A stretch of DNA of 33,649 bases from Mariprofundaceae bacterium (GCA_015488375.1 WFNX01000026.1:1-33649), one strand, 5' to 3'; shown: positions 27,470 through 33,556, counted from the first letter of the stretch. The notes: generated from the letters alone by a model not told the origin. Made by a program: numbers and translations.

Positions 27470-27498
27470 ATCATAAGCAAGTTGCAGCACACTGAAAA
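27470..27498 (-). promoter_or_regulatory. Candidate element-borne promoter for tRNA-Val and thrS
   Basis: On the minus strand TTTTCA (27498-27493) and TATGAT (27475-27470) are 17 bp apart, placing a transcript start about 20 nt before the tRNA 5' end. It lies inside the element, between the GTTGCA repeats and the att core. A weaker alternative is TTGCTT and TATTTC closer to the tRNA. Confidence 0.5.
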
Positions 27499-27515
27499 GT
27501 TGCACTATAGTTGCA
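27481..27515 (+). repeat. Three GTTGCA direct repeats near the left end
   Basis: GTTGCA occurs at 27481-27486, 27499-27504 and 27510-27515. The last two with their surroundings (AAGTTGCACTATAGTTGCAG) recur exactly at 31981-32000 near the other end. Placement beside both att sites suggests arm-type binding sites for the integrase or AlpA-like protein. Confidence 0.7.
27482..27511 (+). promoter_or_regulatory. Candidate integrase promoter overlapping the GTTGCA repeats
   Basis: TTGCAG (27482-27487) and TATAGT (27506-27511) are 18 bp apart and point to the integrase gene, about 64 bases before its ATG. The boxes are part of the repeats, so a protein binding them would also control integrase transcription. 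Confidence 0.45.
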
Positions 27516-27574
27516 GAGAGAAACACTCCCAGCCCCTCTAAGCTGGCGCGAATCATAGTCAGGAGCATACTACC

Positions 27575-28657
27575 ATGGCAAGCATTCAAAAACGAACTCT
27601 CCAAGACGGGTCAGTCAGATGGCTGCTTCAGATCAGGAAGAAAGGTTTCAAAACCGTCAACAGAGTCAAAAAGACCAAGGCTGCCGCAGAAAGAGAAGCT
27701 CGAAGAATCGAAGCCGCCATGGATAACAACACATGGGATGAATTCGCTTCAGAAGAACAAAAGAAAGGCAACACTCCCCTAGCCTACTTCATTAAGAAGT
27801 ATCTCGAAGAAGTCACCCCTCACAAGGCAGGAGGAGAAAAAGGCATCATCAATGAAACAAGCACCCTGAATCAGGTGCTTCGATCGCCGATAGGAAGCAT
27901 GGATATCTACCGAATCAAGAGAGGCCACATCATCGAGTTGCGCAACTCCTGGAGAGACAATGGCAACTCTCCATCAACCATCAATAGAAAGCTCACCACG
28001 CTTCAGGATGTGTTCACACACATTCAAGTGGACTGGAGACATGAGCAACTGATCAATCCAGTTCAAGGCACGAGAATATCTTTTAAGAAAAATGCAGCAA
28101 AGGCAAAAGCCCGAAGCCGCACGCTTTCAGAAAGTGAACTCGCCGCCATGAGGAAAGCACTCGATGAATGCCGCAGCCCCTACATGCGCTGGATGTTTGA
28201 CTTCGCTCTGGAAACAGCCGGCCGCAGACGAGAGCTATTGGAAAACACATGGAATAATGTATCCGCTGACTTCAGCAGCCTCTGCATTCCCGCAGAACTA
28301 TCCAAAACGAGAGTCGAGAGGCATATTCCATTAACTCCGGCTGCTCAAGCAATTCTCAAAGAGATCAAATCTTATCAGGCTGATAAACCAACTGAATATA
28401 TCTTCCCTTTAACGGAAAAGGCATTCACCGAAGCATGGAAGAAAGCTTACAAGCGATCAAAGCTCGTAGACTTCCAATTCAGAGACACTCGCCACATGGC
28501 CACCACTATGCTTTCGAATATCTATCCGAAGATGCAAGACCTCGCGAAAATCACCGGACATGAAAAACTCGAAACACTGCTAGGATACTATGAGGAAGAT
28601 ATCAACGATCAAATCTCAAGAATGAGAGCCCACTTCAACAGTGAAAACCGAACCTAA
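27575..28657 (+). CDS. int: Tyrosine recombinase (site-specific integrase)
   Basis: 360 residues. The N-terminus is a short AP2-like arm-binding region (IQKRTLQDGSVRWLLQIRKKG). A core-binding SAM-like domain spans about 65-170, and the catalytic domain about 185-345. Catalytic residues seen are Arg217 (ETAGRRRELL), Lys244 (SKTRVERHIPL), Arg306 (RDTRHMATTML), His329 (KITGHEKLETLL) and a nucleophile Tyr338 or Tyr339. The first His of the HxxR box is replaced by Arg303. It lies 130 bp from the left att site and reads away from it. AGGAG is nine bases before the ATG. Expected to act on the 40-bp tRNA-Val core. Confidence 0.93.
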   Translation: MASIQKRTLQDGSVRWLLQIRKKGFKTVNRVKKTKAAAEREARRIEAAMDNNTWDEFASEEQKKGNTPLAYFIKKYLEEVTPHKAGGEKGIINETSTLNQVLRSPIGSMDIYRIKRGHIIELRNSWRDNGNSPSTINRKLTTLQDVFTHIQVDWRHEQLINPVQGTRISFKKNAAKAKARSRTLSESELAAMRKALDECRSPYMRWMFDFALETAGRRRELLENTWNNVSADFSSLCIPAELSKTRVERHIPLTPAAQAILKEIKSYQADKPTEYIFPLTEKAFTEAWKKAYKRSKLVDFQFRDTRHMATTMLSNIYPKMQDLAKITGHEKLETLLGYYEEDINDQISRMRAHFNSENRT

Positions 28658-28660
28658 CTA

Positions 28661-28689
28661 TTGATTTTTATTGGTCTTTCGTGTATAAT
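28661..28689 (+). promoter_or_regulatory. Strong promoter for the AlpA-like and mobilisation genes
   Basis: TTGATT (28661-28666) and TATAAT (28684-28689) are exactly 17 bp apart, starting three bases after the integrase stop. This is the best sigma-70 match in the element. Confidence 0.8.
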
Positions 28690-28775
28690 AATAAAAGTTG
28701 CTAGACAGCTGTTCAACCGAAGCTGAGTCATCAGTGGAACCCTGCTGTTAAATCGAAATCAGGAGGAAGGACAAC

Positions 28776-28976
28776 ATGACAAAGCAACAAGATTTGGCAG
28801 CAATGGTAATCAATATTGATGAGCTGTCTGAAATCCTCGGGATATCCAAAAAGACAATCCACAACCGACTCAGCGCAAACGATGATATGCCGACACCAAG
28901 AAAGTTTGGAAAAAAACTAATATGGCTGCGGCCAGATGTTGAGGACTGGCTCATCAGGCTGCCGAAGGTAGCCTGA
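28776..28976 (+). CDS. AlpA/excisionase-like small DNA-binding protein
   Basis: 66 residues. The whole protein is one winged helix-turn-helix of the HTH_17/AlpA type: the recognition segment NIDELSEILGISKKTIHNRL is followed by the wing PTPRKFGKKLIWLRPDVEDWL. Such proteins next to an integrase often act as excisionases or as regulators of the integrase. AGGAGGAAGG lies five bases before the ATG and a strong promoter lies about 90 bases upstream. Which of the two roles applies is not visible in the sequence; the GTTGCA repeats are possible targets. Confidence 0.85.
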   Translation: MTKQQDLAAMVINIDELSEILGISKKTIHNRLSANDDMPTPRKFGKKLIWLRPDVEDWLIRLPKVA

Positions 28977-28997
28977 TGATAAAATCAGCCTCGCAGA

Positions 28998-29031
28998 GCA
29001 GGAGCATAAGACCAGCTTATGCATATCCTGC
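28998..29031. repeat. Long hairpin upstream of the mobilisation genes
   Basis: GCAGGA-GCATAAG and CTTATGC-(ATA)-TCCTGC pair over 13 bp around a 5-nt loop with a 3-nt bulge. It lies between the AlpA-like gene and the two-gene mobilisation unit. It could be part of an origin of transfer or a transcript-level control element. There is no T-run after it. Confidence 0.55.
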
Positions 29032-29060
29032 CTTCACTTTGTTTCGTCGCTAAAGTCTAT

Positions 29061-29074
29061 TAGGCAGGAGCCTA
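29061..29074 (+). promoter_or_regulatory. Hairpin that places the ribosome-binding site in its loop
   Basis: TAGGC and GCCTA pair around the loop AGGA, the only Shine-Dalgarno sequence before the 172-residue gene. The AGGAG is 16 bases from the ATG at 29087, an unusually long spacing, so translation of this gene may be weak or controlled. Confidence 0.45.
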
Positions 29075-29086
29075 TCTAGATGATGT

Positions 29087-29605
29087 ATGAAACTGACAAG
29101 AAACAAAGTGCCGTCGCTGACGCGCGACAACCTAGATCCGCGAGTCTATCTCCCATGGTATTGGGAGCTCATAGAATCGCTTGTGCCACGCTTCAGTGGC
29201 TATCCTTTCCATCTATCGCCGAAAGACTTCGGCTACACTGATGAGCGTTGGCCCGGCCTGTTCTACAACAAGCAGGCCCATTGGCCGAGATGGTTTGCCA
29301 TTCGCCAGACGATTAATCTTGGCGAGAAGCATGCGAAGAGCACACCCTCCCTCATTGGAAGCTCCAATTTCCCGAAGGTCGTTTCGGAATGGCTCGATAG
29401 AGCTCTGGCATCCGAAAAGCTTCTCGCCAATCCAGATAAAATCTGGATTGATCCTCACGGATTTCTCATCACCGATGAAAGGATCGAACTCGAAAACTGG
29501 AGCGAATCTGAGAAAGAAACATTCTTTGGACAGCAGCGCTATCAGTTCCGAGAATTACTTGAATGGGATGTTGACCTCAAGTGCGCGAGATTCATCAATG
29601 ATTAA
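29087..29605 (+). CDS. Protein of unknown function, coupled to the relaxase-like gene
   Basis: 172 residues, soluble, acidic towards the C-terminus, with no signal peptide or membrane segment. I do not recognise a family. It is rich in aromatic residues, especially Trp (LPWYWELIESLVPRF, DERWPGLFYNK, HWPRWFAIRQTINLG). Its last codons overlap the start of the next gene by eight bases (29598-29605), so both are translated together. That pairing suggests an accessory role in mobilisation. The AGGAG before it is distant, so the exact start is uncertain. Confidence 0.7.
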   Translation: MKLTRNKVPSLTRDNLDPRVYLPWYWELIESLVPRFSGYPFHLSPKDFGYTDERWPGLFYNKQAHWPRWFAIRQTINLGEKHAKSTPSLIGSSNFPKVVSEWLDRALASEKLLANPDKIWIDPHGFLITDERIELENWSESEKETFFGQQRYQFRELLEWDVDLKCARFIND

Positions 29606-30197
29606 GGTGCGCTGGGGAAGCGATGTTGGAGCCCTCAGAGCCCACCTGGCATATATTGCTGGTGGAAAGAGCAAGGTACTCGCCAACGGCGAGCGAGTTT
29701 ATCCCGCCAAGAGCATCAAGGATGGCGCTTCGCGAAAATCATACCTGGCAAAGCACAAATATTTTCTGGAACCGAAAGGGAAAGGCAGACGATCAAAAAC
29801 AACCGATCTTCGAATGATCATGTCATTTCAAGGAGCACTTCCAAAAAACGCTCACAAAATCGCCATCGAATTCCTGAAAGAGAACTTTCCCAACATGTGC
29901 GCCACCTATGCAATCCATTCCAAGCCGGTTAAAAAGAACGCCGCAGGAGACAAGCAGGCAGGCTGGCACATTCACTATGTCATCTGTCCCCGCAAGCCGG
30001 ATGGAAAGATGCTGCGACTTCGCAAACAAGAGCTGAAAGAGCTAAAAGCTGCTTATCACGACCTTGCTCTTCGCCATCAACTCAAAACAGGATGGGAGGT
30101 TCAACTAAAGGAAACTGCAGAAAAAGAAATGGCTTGGCCAAACGGGCCAAGCCAGTTAGGTACCCACAGCAACTCAAGAAATTTATTGGTTAAATAA
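29598..30197 (+). CDS. Short relaxase-like protein (MobA/VirD2-type, HUH-like motif)
   Basis: 199 residues from the ATG at 29598, inside the end of the preceding gene. A longer frame reaching back to 29181 is antisense-like noise in another gene. Relaxase-like features are RAHLAYIAGG near the N-terminus (with Tyr19), RMIMSFQGALP, ATYAIHSKPVKK, then GWHIHYVICPRKPDGKMLRL near residues 120-140, which resembles the histidine motif (His, then His-x-His) that binds the metal in HUH endonucleases. Relaxases nick an origin of transfer and stay bound to the DNA end. It is much shorter than usual relaxases, which carry further domains. The family assignment is by motif only. Confidence 0.6.
   Translation: MIKVRWGSDVGALRAHLAYIAGGKSKVLANGERVYPAKSIKDGASRKSYLAKHKYFLEPKGKGRRSKTTDLRMIMSFQGALPKNAHKIAIEFLKENFPNMCATYAIHSKPVKKNAAGDKQAGWHIHYVICPRKPDGKMLRLRKQELKELKAAYHDLALRHQLKTGWEVQLKETAEKEMAWPNGPSQLGTHSNSRNLLVK
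30121..30154 (-). terminator. Rho-independent terminator of the lipoprotein gene, inside the relaxase-like gene
   Basis: TGGCTTGGCC and GGCCAAGCCA form a perfect 10-bp stem with a 5-nt loop (30130-30154). On the minus strand it is followed by TTTCTTTTT (30129-30121). It lies 29 bases past the lipoprotein stop but within the convergent relaxase-like coding sequence. Confidence 0.8.
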
Positions 30198-30578
30198 TCC
30201 TGTCTTATGCTTAACGGCAGCTTCACTCATTTTAGCTTTTTTAACCACCATATGTTCATCAAACAAAATCGTTAGCTCTTTCTTAGTTCCACTAGCGGTA
30301 CCGCCAAACGAACTAATTATCGGGATATAGCTGATCGCATCAGCGCTCACCTTTTCAAAATCATACTTCCAGATCTCAAGACCATTTCCTGTAAAACTTG
30401 TAGAATTAGGCTCACCGAACATATTTTTCACTTCACTAGCAGTAGTCTTTCCTTCGATTACTTTTTGAGAAATCGACTGACTATCCTCGTGCCTCAAAGC
30501 CTCATTTCCACTCGAAGCACACCCTGCCAAAAGACCTAGCCCTGCAATCACAATCGTACTTTTTATAAATATATTCAA
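30183..30578 (-). CDS. Small lipoprotein with SmpA/OmlA-like (BamE-like) domain
   Basis: 131 residues from the TTG at 30578, chosen because AGGGGGG is six bases before it; a GTG at 30608 would put ten residues in front of a perfect signal. The lipoprotein signal NIFIKSTIVIAGLGLLAGC gives lipidated Cys20. The domain IEGKTTASEVKNMFGEPNS...GLEIWKYDFEK has the SmpA/OmlA pattern (turn-helix, then G-x-P, then W-x-Y). On a small plasmid such a surface lipoprotein might act in entry exclusion, but that is inference. The final 15 bases overlap the relaxase-like gene. Confidence 0.8.
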   Translation of the reverse strand: MNIFIKSTIVIAGLGLLAGCASSGNEALRHEDSQSISQKVIEGKTTASEVKNMFGEPNSTSFTGNGLEIWKYDFEKVSADAISYIPIISSFGGTASGTKKELTILFDEHMVVKKAKMSEAAVKHKTGLFNQ

Positions 30579-30589
30579 AATCAACCCCC

Positions 30590-30667
30590 CTAAAGAATCA
30601 ACAAACACCCAATGGCATTTTGAATTGCAATAATAGACAATAACCCCATAAAAGCAACGTAATACAT
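30590..30667 (-). CDS. Tiny hydrophobic peptide upstream of the lipoprotein (possible)
   Basis: 25 residues from the ATG at 30667 (MYYVAFMGLLSIIAIQNAIG...), almost entirely hydrophobic, one membrane span. A strong AGGAGGAGG (30697-30689) lies six bases before an in-frame CTG at 30682, which would give 30 residues. The ATG itself is 21 bases from it. The TAG stop is next to the ribosome site of the lipoprotein, an arrangement that suggests translational coupling. Whether it is translated is uncertain. Confidence 0.4.
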   Translation of the reverse strand: MYYVAFMGLLSIIAIQNAIGCLLIL

Positions 30668-30733
30668 CGACAGTCTAACCAGCTGAATCCTCCTCCTATC
30701 GTCGGACGATTAGCTCCCTGCGGGGCAACATTT

Positions 30734-30739
30734 ATTATA
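30734..30739 (-). promoter_or_regulatory. TATAAT box for the lipoprotein unit
   Basis: On the minus strand a perfect TATAAT lies about 38 bases before the AGGAGGAGG at 30697-30689. No good -35 box is present at 17 bp. Between the two, ATCGTC-C-GACGAT (30698-30710) is an inverted repeat that may be an operator. Confidence 0.4.
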
Positions 30740-30776
30740 TTGAGTTCGCTATCGCTACATATCTGATGGCACCGTA

Positions 30777-31751
30777 TTACACACTTTTCGGTTTCCAGAG
30801 GTCAGGGTGATTGTAGACAGTTTTTCTGCTCAGGCCACTCAGCTTTGCAATAGCGGTAGACCCTACTTTCTTACCCTCACTGCGTAACTGCTCCACCGCT
30901 TCGAGAATCTTACGCTCAGTCTCGGTTGCACGCTGCTGGTTGGCATAAGCCGCTCCAAGAGCCTGCTTCTCTTTGAGAGGCAAATCAGGGTTGATTTCCG
31001 CAGCACCTCGATTCTTTTGTACCCCGATACTGTTTCGATGCTTCCAGCTCCATTTGGCGATGCTTTTCGCTGTTGCCTTGACCTCTGAGAAAGGCAGCGG
31101 CTCCATAAAAAGGCTATTGCGATACTCGCATAGGCTGAGCACATCACGCTCCCAGCCCGAGAAGCTGAGGTAGCCCTTCACGGCCTTGTAAGCCCACACT
31201 CTCGCATCATTGAACAAGTCGCAGTTGCGGCTTTCATAAACAGACTCAGCGGTTTCGATTTCAAGTTCACTGATCGGATCGCAGTATTCCTCAATTTCAG
31301 GGAGGCCGTACCTCACATCACAACAGGTCATCCGCCATTTTTTCGACAGAGGGTTTTTGACCATCAGGCCAGCGTAATTTGGGTCGCCACCCATTGTCGC
31401 TGTCATACCCCGCCAGAGCGCTTTGAAGTATTTCTGAGGGGCGAGGCGTGCATTCTCGGAGAACAGTACTGGTGCATCCAGTTCGAAGAGCAGATGCGCG
31501 TGCGCATTCTCGGGGTTACTCAGAATGATGGTCGGATTAAGGCCGATTTCCTCGTAGGCCAGCGCGCCGCCTTCGTAGTCAACATCAATGACAATGTACC
31601 TGCGAAGAATCTGGTTCAGAGATACGTGGCTATATTGGAGCGCCAGCTCTCGGGGAAGCAATCGAGTCCCGTAGTCAAAGTCATTAGAACATCGAACCTT
31701 CTTGCCGAGGCTCTCTATGAATCGCTGTATCGGTGCCGGGTGTCCTTTCAC
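30777..31751 (-). CDS. rep: Plasmid replication initiation protein (RepA/replicase family)
   Basis: 324 residues. The N-terminal half (IVIDVDYEGGA, then NPTIILSNPENAHAHLLFELD and PNYAGLMVKNPL) resembles the replicase family of ColE2-type Rep proteins. The middle (SLCEYRNSLFMEPLPFSEVKATAKSIAKWSWKHR) fits the primase C-terminal PriCT-1 domain. The last 50 residues form a helix-turn-helix (VGSTAIAKLSGLSRKTVYNHPDLW). ColE2-type Rep binds its origin and makes a short primer itself. The start is a GTG without a clear Shine-Dalgarno. An out-of-frame ATG four bases earlier opens a 23-codon frame overlapping rep. The gene points away from the right att site. Confidence 0.82.
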   Translation of the reverse strand: MKGHPAPIQRFIESLGKKVRCSNDFDYGTRLLPRELALQYSHVSLNQILRRYIVIDVDYEGGALAYEEIGLNPTIILSNPENAHAHLLFELDAPVLFSENARLAPQKYFKALWRGMTATMGGDPNYAGLMVKNPLSKKWRMTCCDVRYGLPEIEEYCDPISELEIETAESVYESRNCDLFNDARVWAYKAVKGYLSFSGWERDVLSLCEYRNSLFMEPLPFSEVKATAKSIAKWSWKHRNSIGVQKNRGAAEINPDLPLKEKQALGAAYANQQRATETERKILEAVEQLRSEGKKVGSTAIAKLSGLSRKTVYNHPDLWKPKSV

Positions 31752-32106
31752 CCATGCACGTAACTAATTTTTTAGGAATTGCTACTCCGACCAGGAGTCG
31801 GCTGCGGGCCGCCCAATCCGGGCGGCTAAAATCAGATCAAACGTGCGAGACGGAGCAGGGAACTATGGCCGAATGCGTGGAGGTCAGAGCCGGATGCCGC
31901 GGGACCATCCAAGGCATGCCATCTGCGTGTCCGCTAGGACGAGGCCCGCACGAGCTAAAATCAATCCTCCCGAAGCTCGAAAGTTGCACTATAGTTGCAG
32001 TGAAAGTGGGAACACCCGGGAATAACAAGGAATAATAATTAGTATAACTTCTTGTTTATAAAGGAATTATATTGTTTTCTTGAGGAATGAAAAAGAATAT
32101 ATTTCG
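31752..32106. other. Structured non-coding right end of the element
   Basis: These 355 bases show no convincing gene. 31785-31980 is GC-rich within an AT-rich element and holds hairpins: ACTCC/GGAGT at about 31784-31797, GCCGCCC/GGGCGGC at 31809-31827 (7 bp, 5-nt loop) and GTCC/GGAC near 31929-31940. 32001-32106 is very AT-rich and includes a minus-strand TTTTCA-16-TATAAT (32093-32066). The region lies directly upstream of rep, so it may hold the rep leader, a counter-transcribed copy-control RNA or part of the origin. Confidence 0.5.
31981..32000 (+). repeat. GTTGCA repeat pair near the right end
   Basis: AAGTTGCACTATAGTTGCAG is an exact 20-base copy of 27497-27516, in the same orientation, about 107 bases inside the right att site. 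The left copy lies about 52 bases inside the left site. Confidence 0.75.
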
Positions 32107-32146
32107 CCATGTCAAGGTGGTGCTCTACCCCTGAGCTACGAGCCAA
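32107..32146. repeat. Attachment site, right copy (5' half-tRNA remnant)
   Basis: Identical over 40 bases to 27405-27444. It contains only the acceptor 5' strand, D arm and half of the anticodon arm of tRNA-Val on the minus strand. It therefore cannot give a functional tRNA. It marks where the original gene stood relative to its own upstream DNA. Confidence 0.95.
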
Positions 32147-32177
32147 TAAAAGAACATCCCTTACGCGAGGGTGGCGA

Positions 32178-32206
32178 ATCGTATTGTCGCCCCTGCATAT
32201 GGTCAA
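32178..32206 (-). promoter_or_regulatory. Displaced chromosomal promoter of tRNA-Val
   Basis: On the minus strand TTGACC (32206-32201) and TACGAT (32183-32178) are exactly 17 bp apart, beginning just after the glmM stop. The transcript start would be about 25 nt before the half-tRNA at 32146. It is the natural promoter position for tRNA-Val before the element inserted. It now points into the element. Confidence 0.65.
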
Positions 32207-32209
32207 GCC

Positions 32210-33556
32210 TCACGCCTGCACAATGGCGCGAATCCCCTGATACAGGGTATTGCCGGTTTCCTGCATCAAGGCATCATTTTCCGCCTCGACCATAATGCGC
32301 AGTTTCGGCTCGGTTCCGGACATGCGCACATTCAACCGGCCATGCCCCTGCAATGCATTTTCAGCCTGACGAATCAGCTTCTGCACGGCGGCATCCGCCA
32401 GGACATCACGGCGCTGCGGCAGTGTGATATTCCACAAATGCTGCGGAAACAACTGCATATCGGCTGCCAGTTCACTGAGCGGCCTGTTGTTATCGGACAT
32501 CGCACAAAGCAATTGCAATGCCGTCATCAGGCCATCACCGGTGGTATTATAATCCAGCAAAATCATATGCCCGGATTGCTCGCCACCAATATTGCAGCCA
32601 TGCTTGCGCATCATTTCCAGCACATAGCGGTCACCGACACTGGCTCTCAACATATCAATGCCGCGCGCCTGCAGGTAACGCTCCAGCCCCATATTGCTCA
32701 TGGTCGTCGTAACTACGGCACCACCCTGCAACCTGTCTTCCTGCAACGCGTGTTCGGCCAGGATGGCAATAATCCGGTCACCATCAACAATCCGTCCTGC
32801 CTCGTCGCAAACAATCAGGCGATCCGCATCACCATCAAGTGCAAAACCGATATCCGCGCCTGTTTCCAGCACTGTACGACTCATGACCTCCGGCGCTGTG
32901 GAGCCGCAGTCCTTATTGATATTCAGACCATCAGGCTGATCGAAAATCGATGTCACATGACAGCCAAGCTCGACAAACAAACGCTGGGCCACGCCATAGG
33001 CCGCACCATTGGCGCTATCGACCACCACCTTCATGCCATCGAAACGCAGGCCGCGCGGCAGTGATGCCTTGAGAAATTCGATATAGCGTCCCTTGGCATC
33101 ATCAATACGTTTGGCACGACCGATATTCAATGCCGGCGGCAATGGCGGCGGGTTATCCAGTTTCTGCTCGATCTCCAGTTCCACCTCATCCGGCAGCTTG
33201 AAGCCATCGGCTGCAAAAAACTTGATCCCGTTATCACCGGCCGGATTATGCGATGCAGACAACACCACGCCGGCATCAGCGCGCAGACTGCGTGTCAGGT
33301 ATGCCACTGCCGGTGTCGGTACCGGCCCGACCAGCAGCACATTCATGCCCTGTGCCGTCAGCCCCGCACACAATGCCGATTCAATCATATAACCGGACAG
33401 GCGTGTATCCTTACCGATCAGAATACTCGGCGTATGCTGCACATGGCCGGTCAACACATGACCGGCTGCACGCCCCAGTGCCAGCGCAAACTCCGCCGTC
33501 ATCGGCGCCTGATTCACTGTACCACGTACGCCGTCCGTACCGAAATACTTACGCAT
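32210..33556 (-). CDS. glmM: Phosphoglucosamine mutase
   Basis: 448 residues, typical length. It converts glucosamine-6-phosphate to glucosamine-1-phosphate for UDP-GlcNAc, the precursor of peptidoglycan and LPS. The N-terminal KYFGTDGVRG, the active-site phosphoserine Ser102 in SASHNPAGDNG, the metal loop DGDADRL and the C-terminal phosphate-binding RMSGTEPKLRIMVE are all present. GGGGAGGAG precedes the ATG. It overlaps the upstream gene's TAA by one base and would originally have been followed by tRNA-Val. Confidence 0.96.
   Translation of the reverse strand: MRKYFGTDGVRGTVNQAPMTAEFALALGRAAGHVLTGHVQHTPSILIGKDTRLSGYMIESALCAGLTAQGMNVLLVGPVPTPAVAYLTRSLRADAGVVLSASHNPAGDNGIKFFAADGFKLPDEVELEIEQKLDNPPPLPPALNIGRAKRIDDAKGRYIEFLKASLPRGLRFDGMKVVVDSANGAAYGVAQRLFVELGCHVTSIFDQPDGLNINKDCGSTAPEVMSRTVLETGADIGFALDGDADRLIVCDEAGRIVDGDRIIAILAEHALQEDRLQGGAVVTTTMSNMGLERYLQARGIDMLRASVGDRYVLEMMRKHGCNIGGEQSGHMILLDYNTTGDGLMTALQLLCAMSDNNRPLSELAADMQLFPQHLWNITLPQRRDVLADAAVQKLIRQAENALQGHGRLNVRMSGTEPKLRIMVEAENDALMQETGNTLYQGIRAIVQA

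Larger units (their letters stand above)
27445..32106. mobile_element. Integrated plasmid-like mobilisable element in tRNA-Val, about 4.7 kb
   Basis: The segment is bounded by a perfect 40-bp direct repeat derived from tRNA-Val. It contains an integrase next to the left end, an AlpA-like protein, an unknown protein coupled to a relaxase-like protein, a lipoprotein and a plasmid-type replication protein on the opposite strand. Base use is AT-richer than the flanks, with many AGA and AAA codons. Rep plus relaxase plus integrase without phage structural genes suggests a small mobilisable plasmid (or very small integrative mobilisable element) in its integrated form. The att core strictly adds 27405-27444 or 32107-32146 to the excised circle. 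Confidence 0.88.

Noticed and set aside
29181-29597. Upstream extension of the relaxase-like frame
   Set aside because: It runs out of frame through the 172-residue gene. The ATG at 29598 overlapping that gene's stop is a better start and the motif-bearing part begins there.
31733-32035. 100-codon plus-strand frame (and a 63-codon minus-strand frame at 31837-32028) in the right end of the element
   Set aside because: Both overlap in the same GC-rich hairpin block, lack ribosome sites and show no protein-like pattern; better explained as a structured non-coding region.
32107-32146. Second tRNA-Val gene
   Set aside because: Only the 5' half is present; no T arm, 3' acceptor strand or CCA, so it is an attachment-site remnant.
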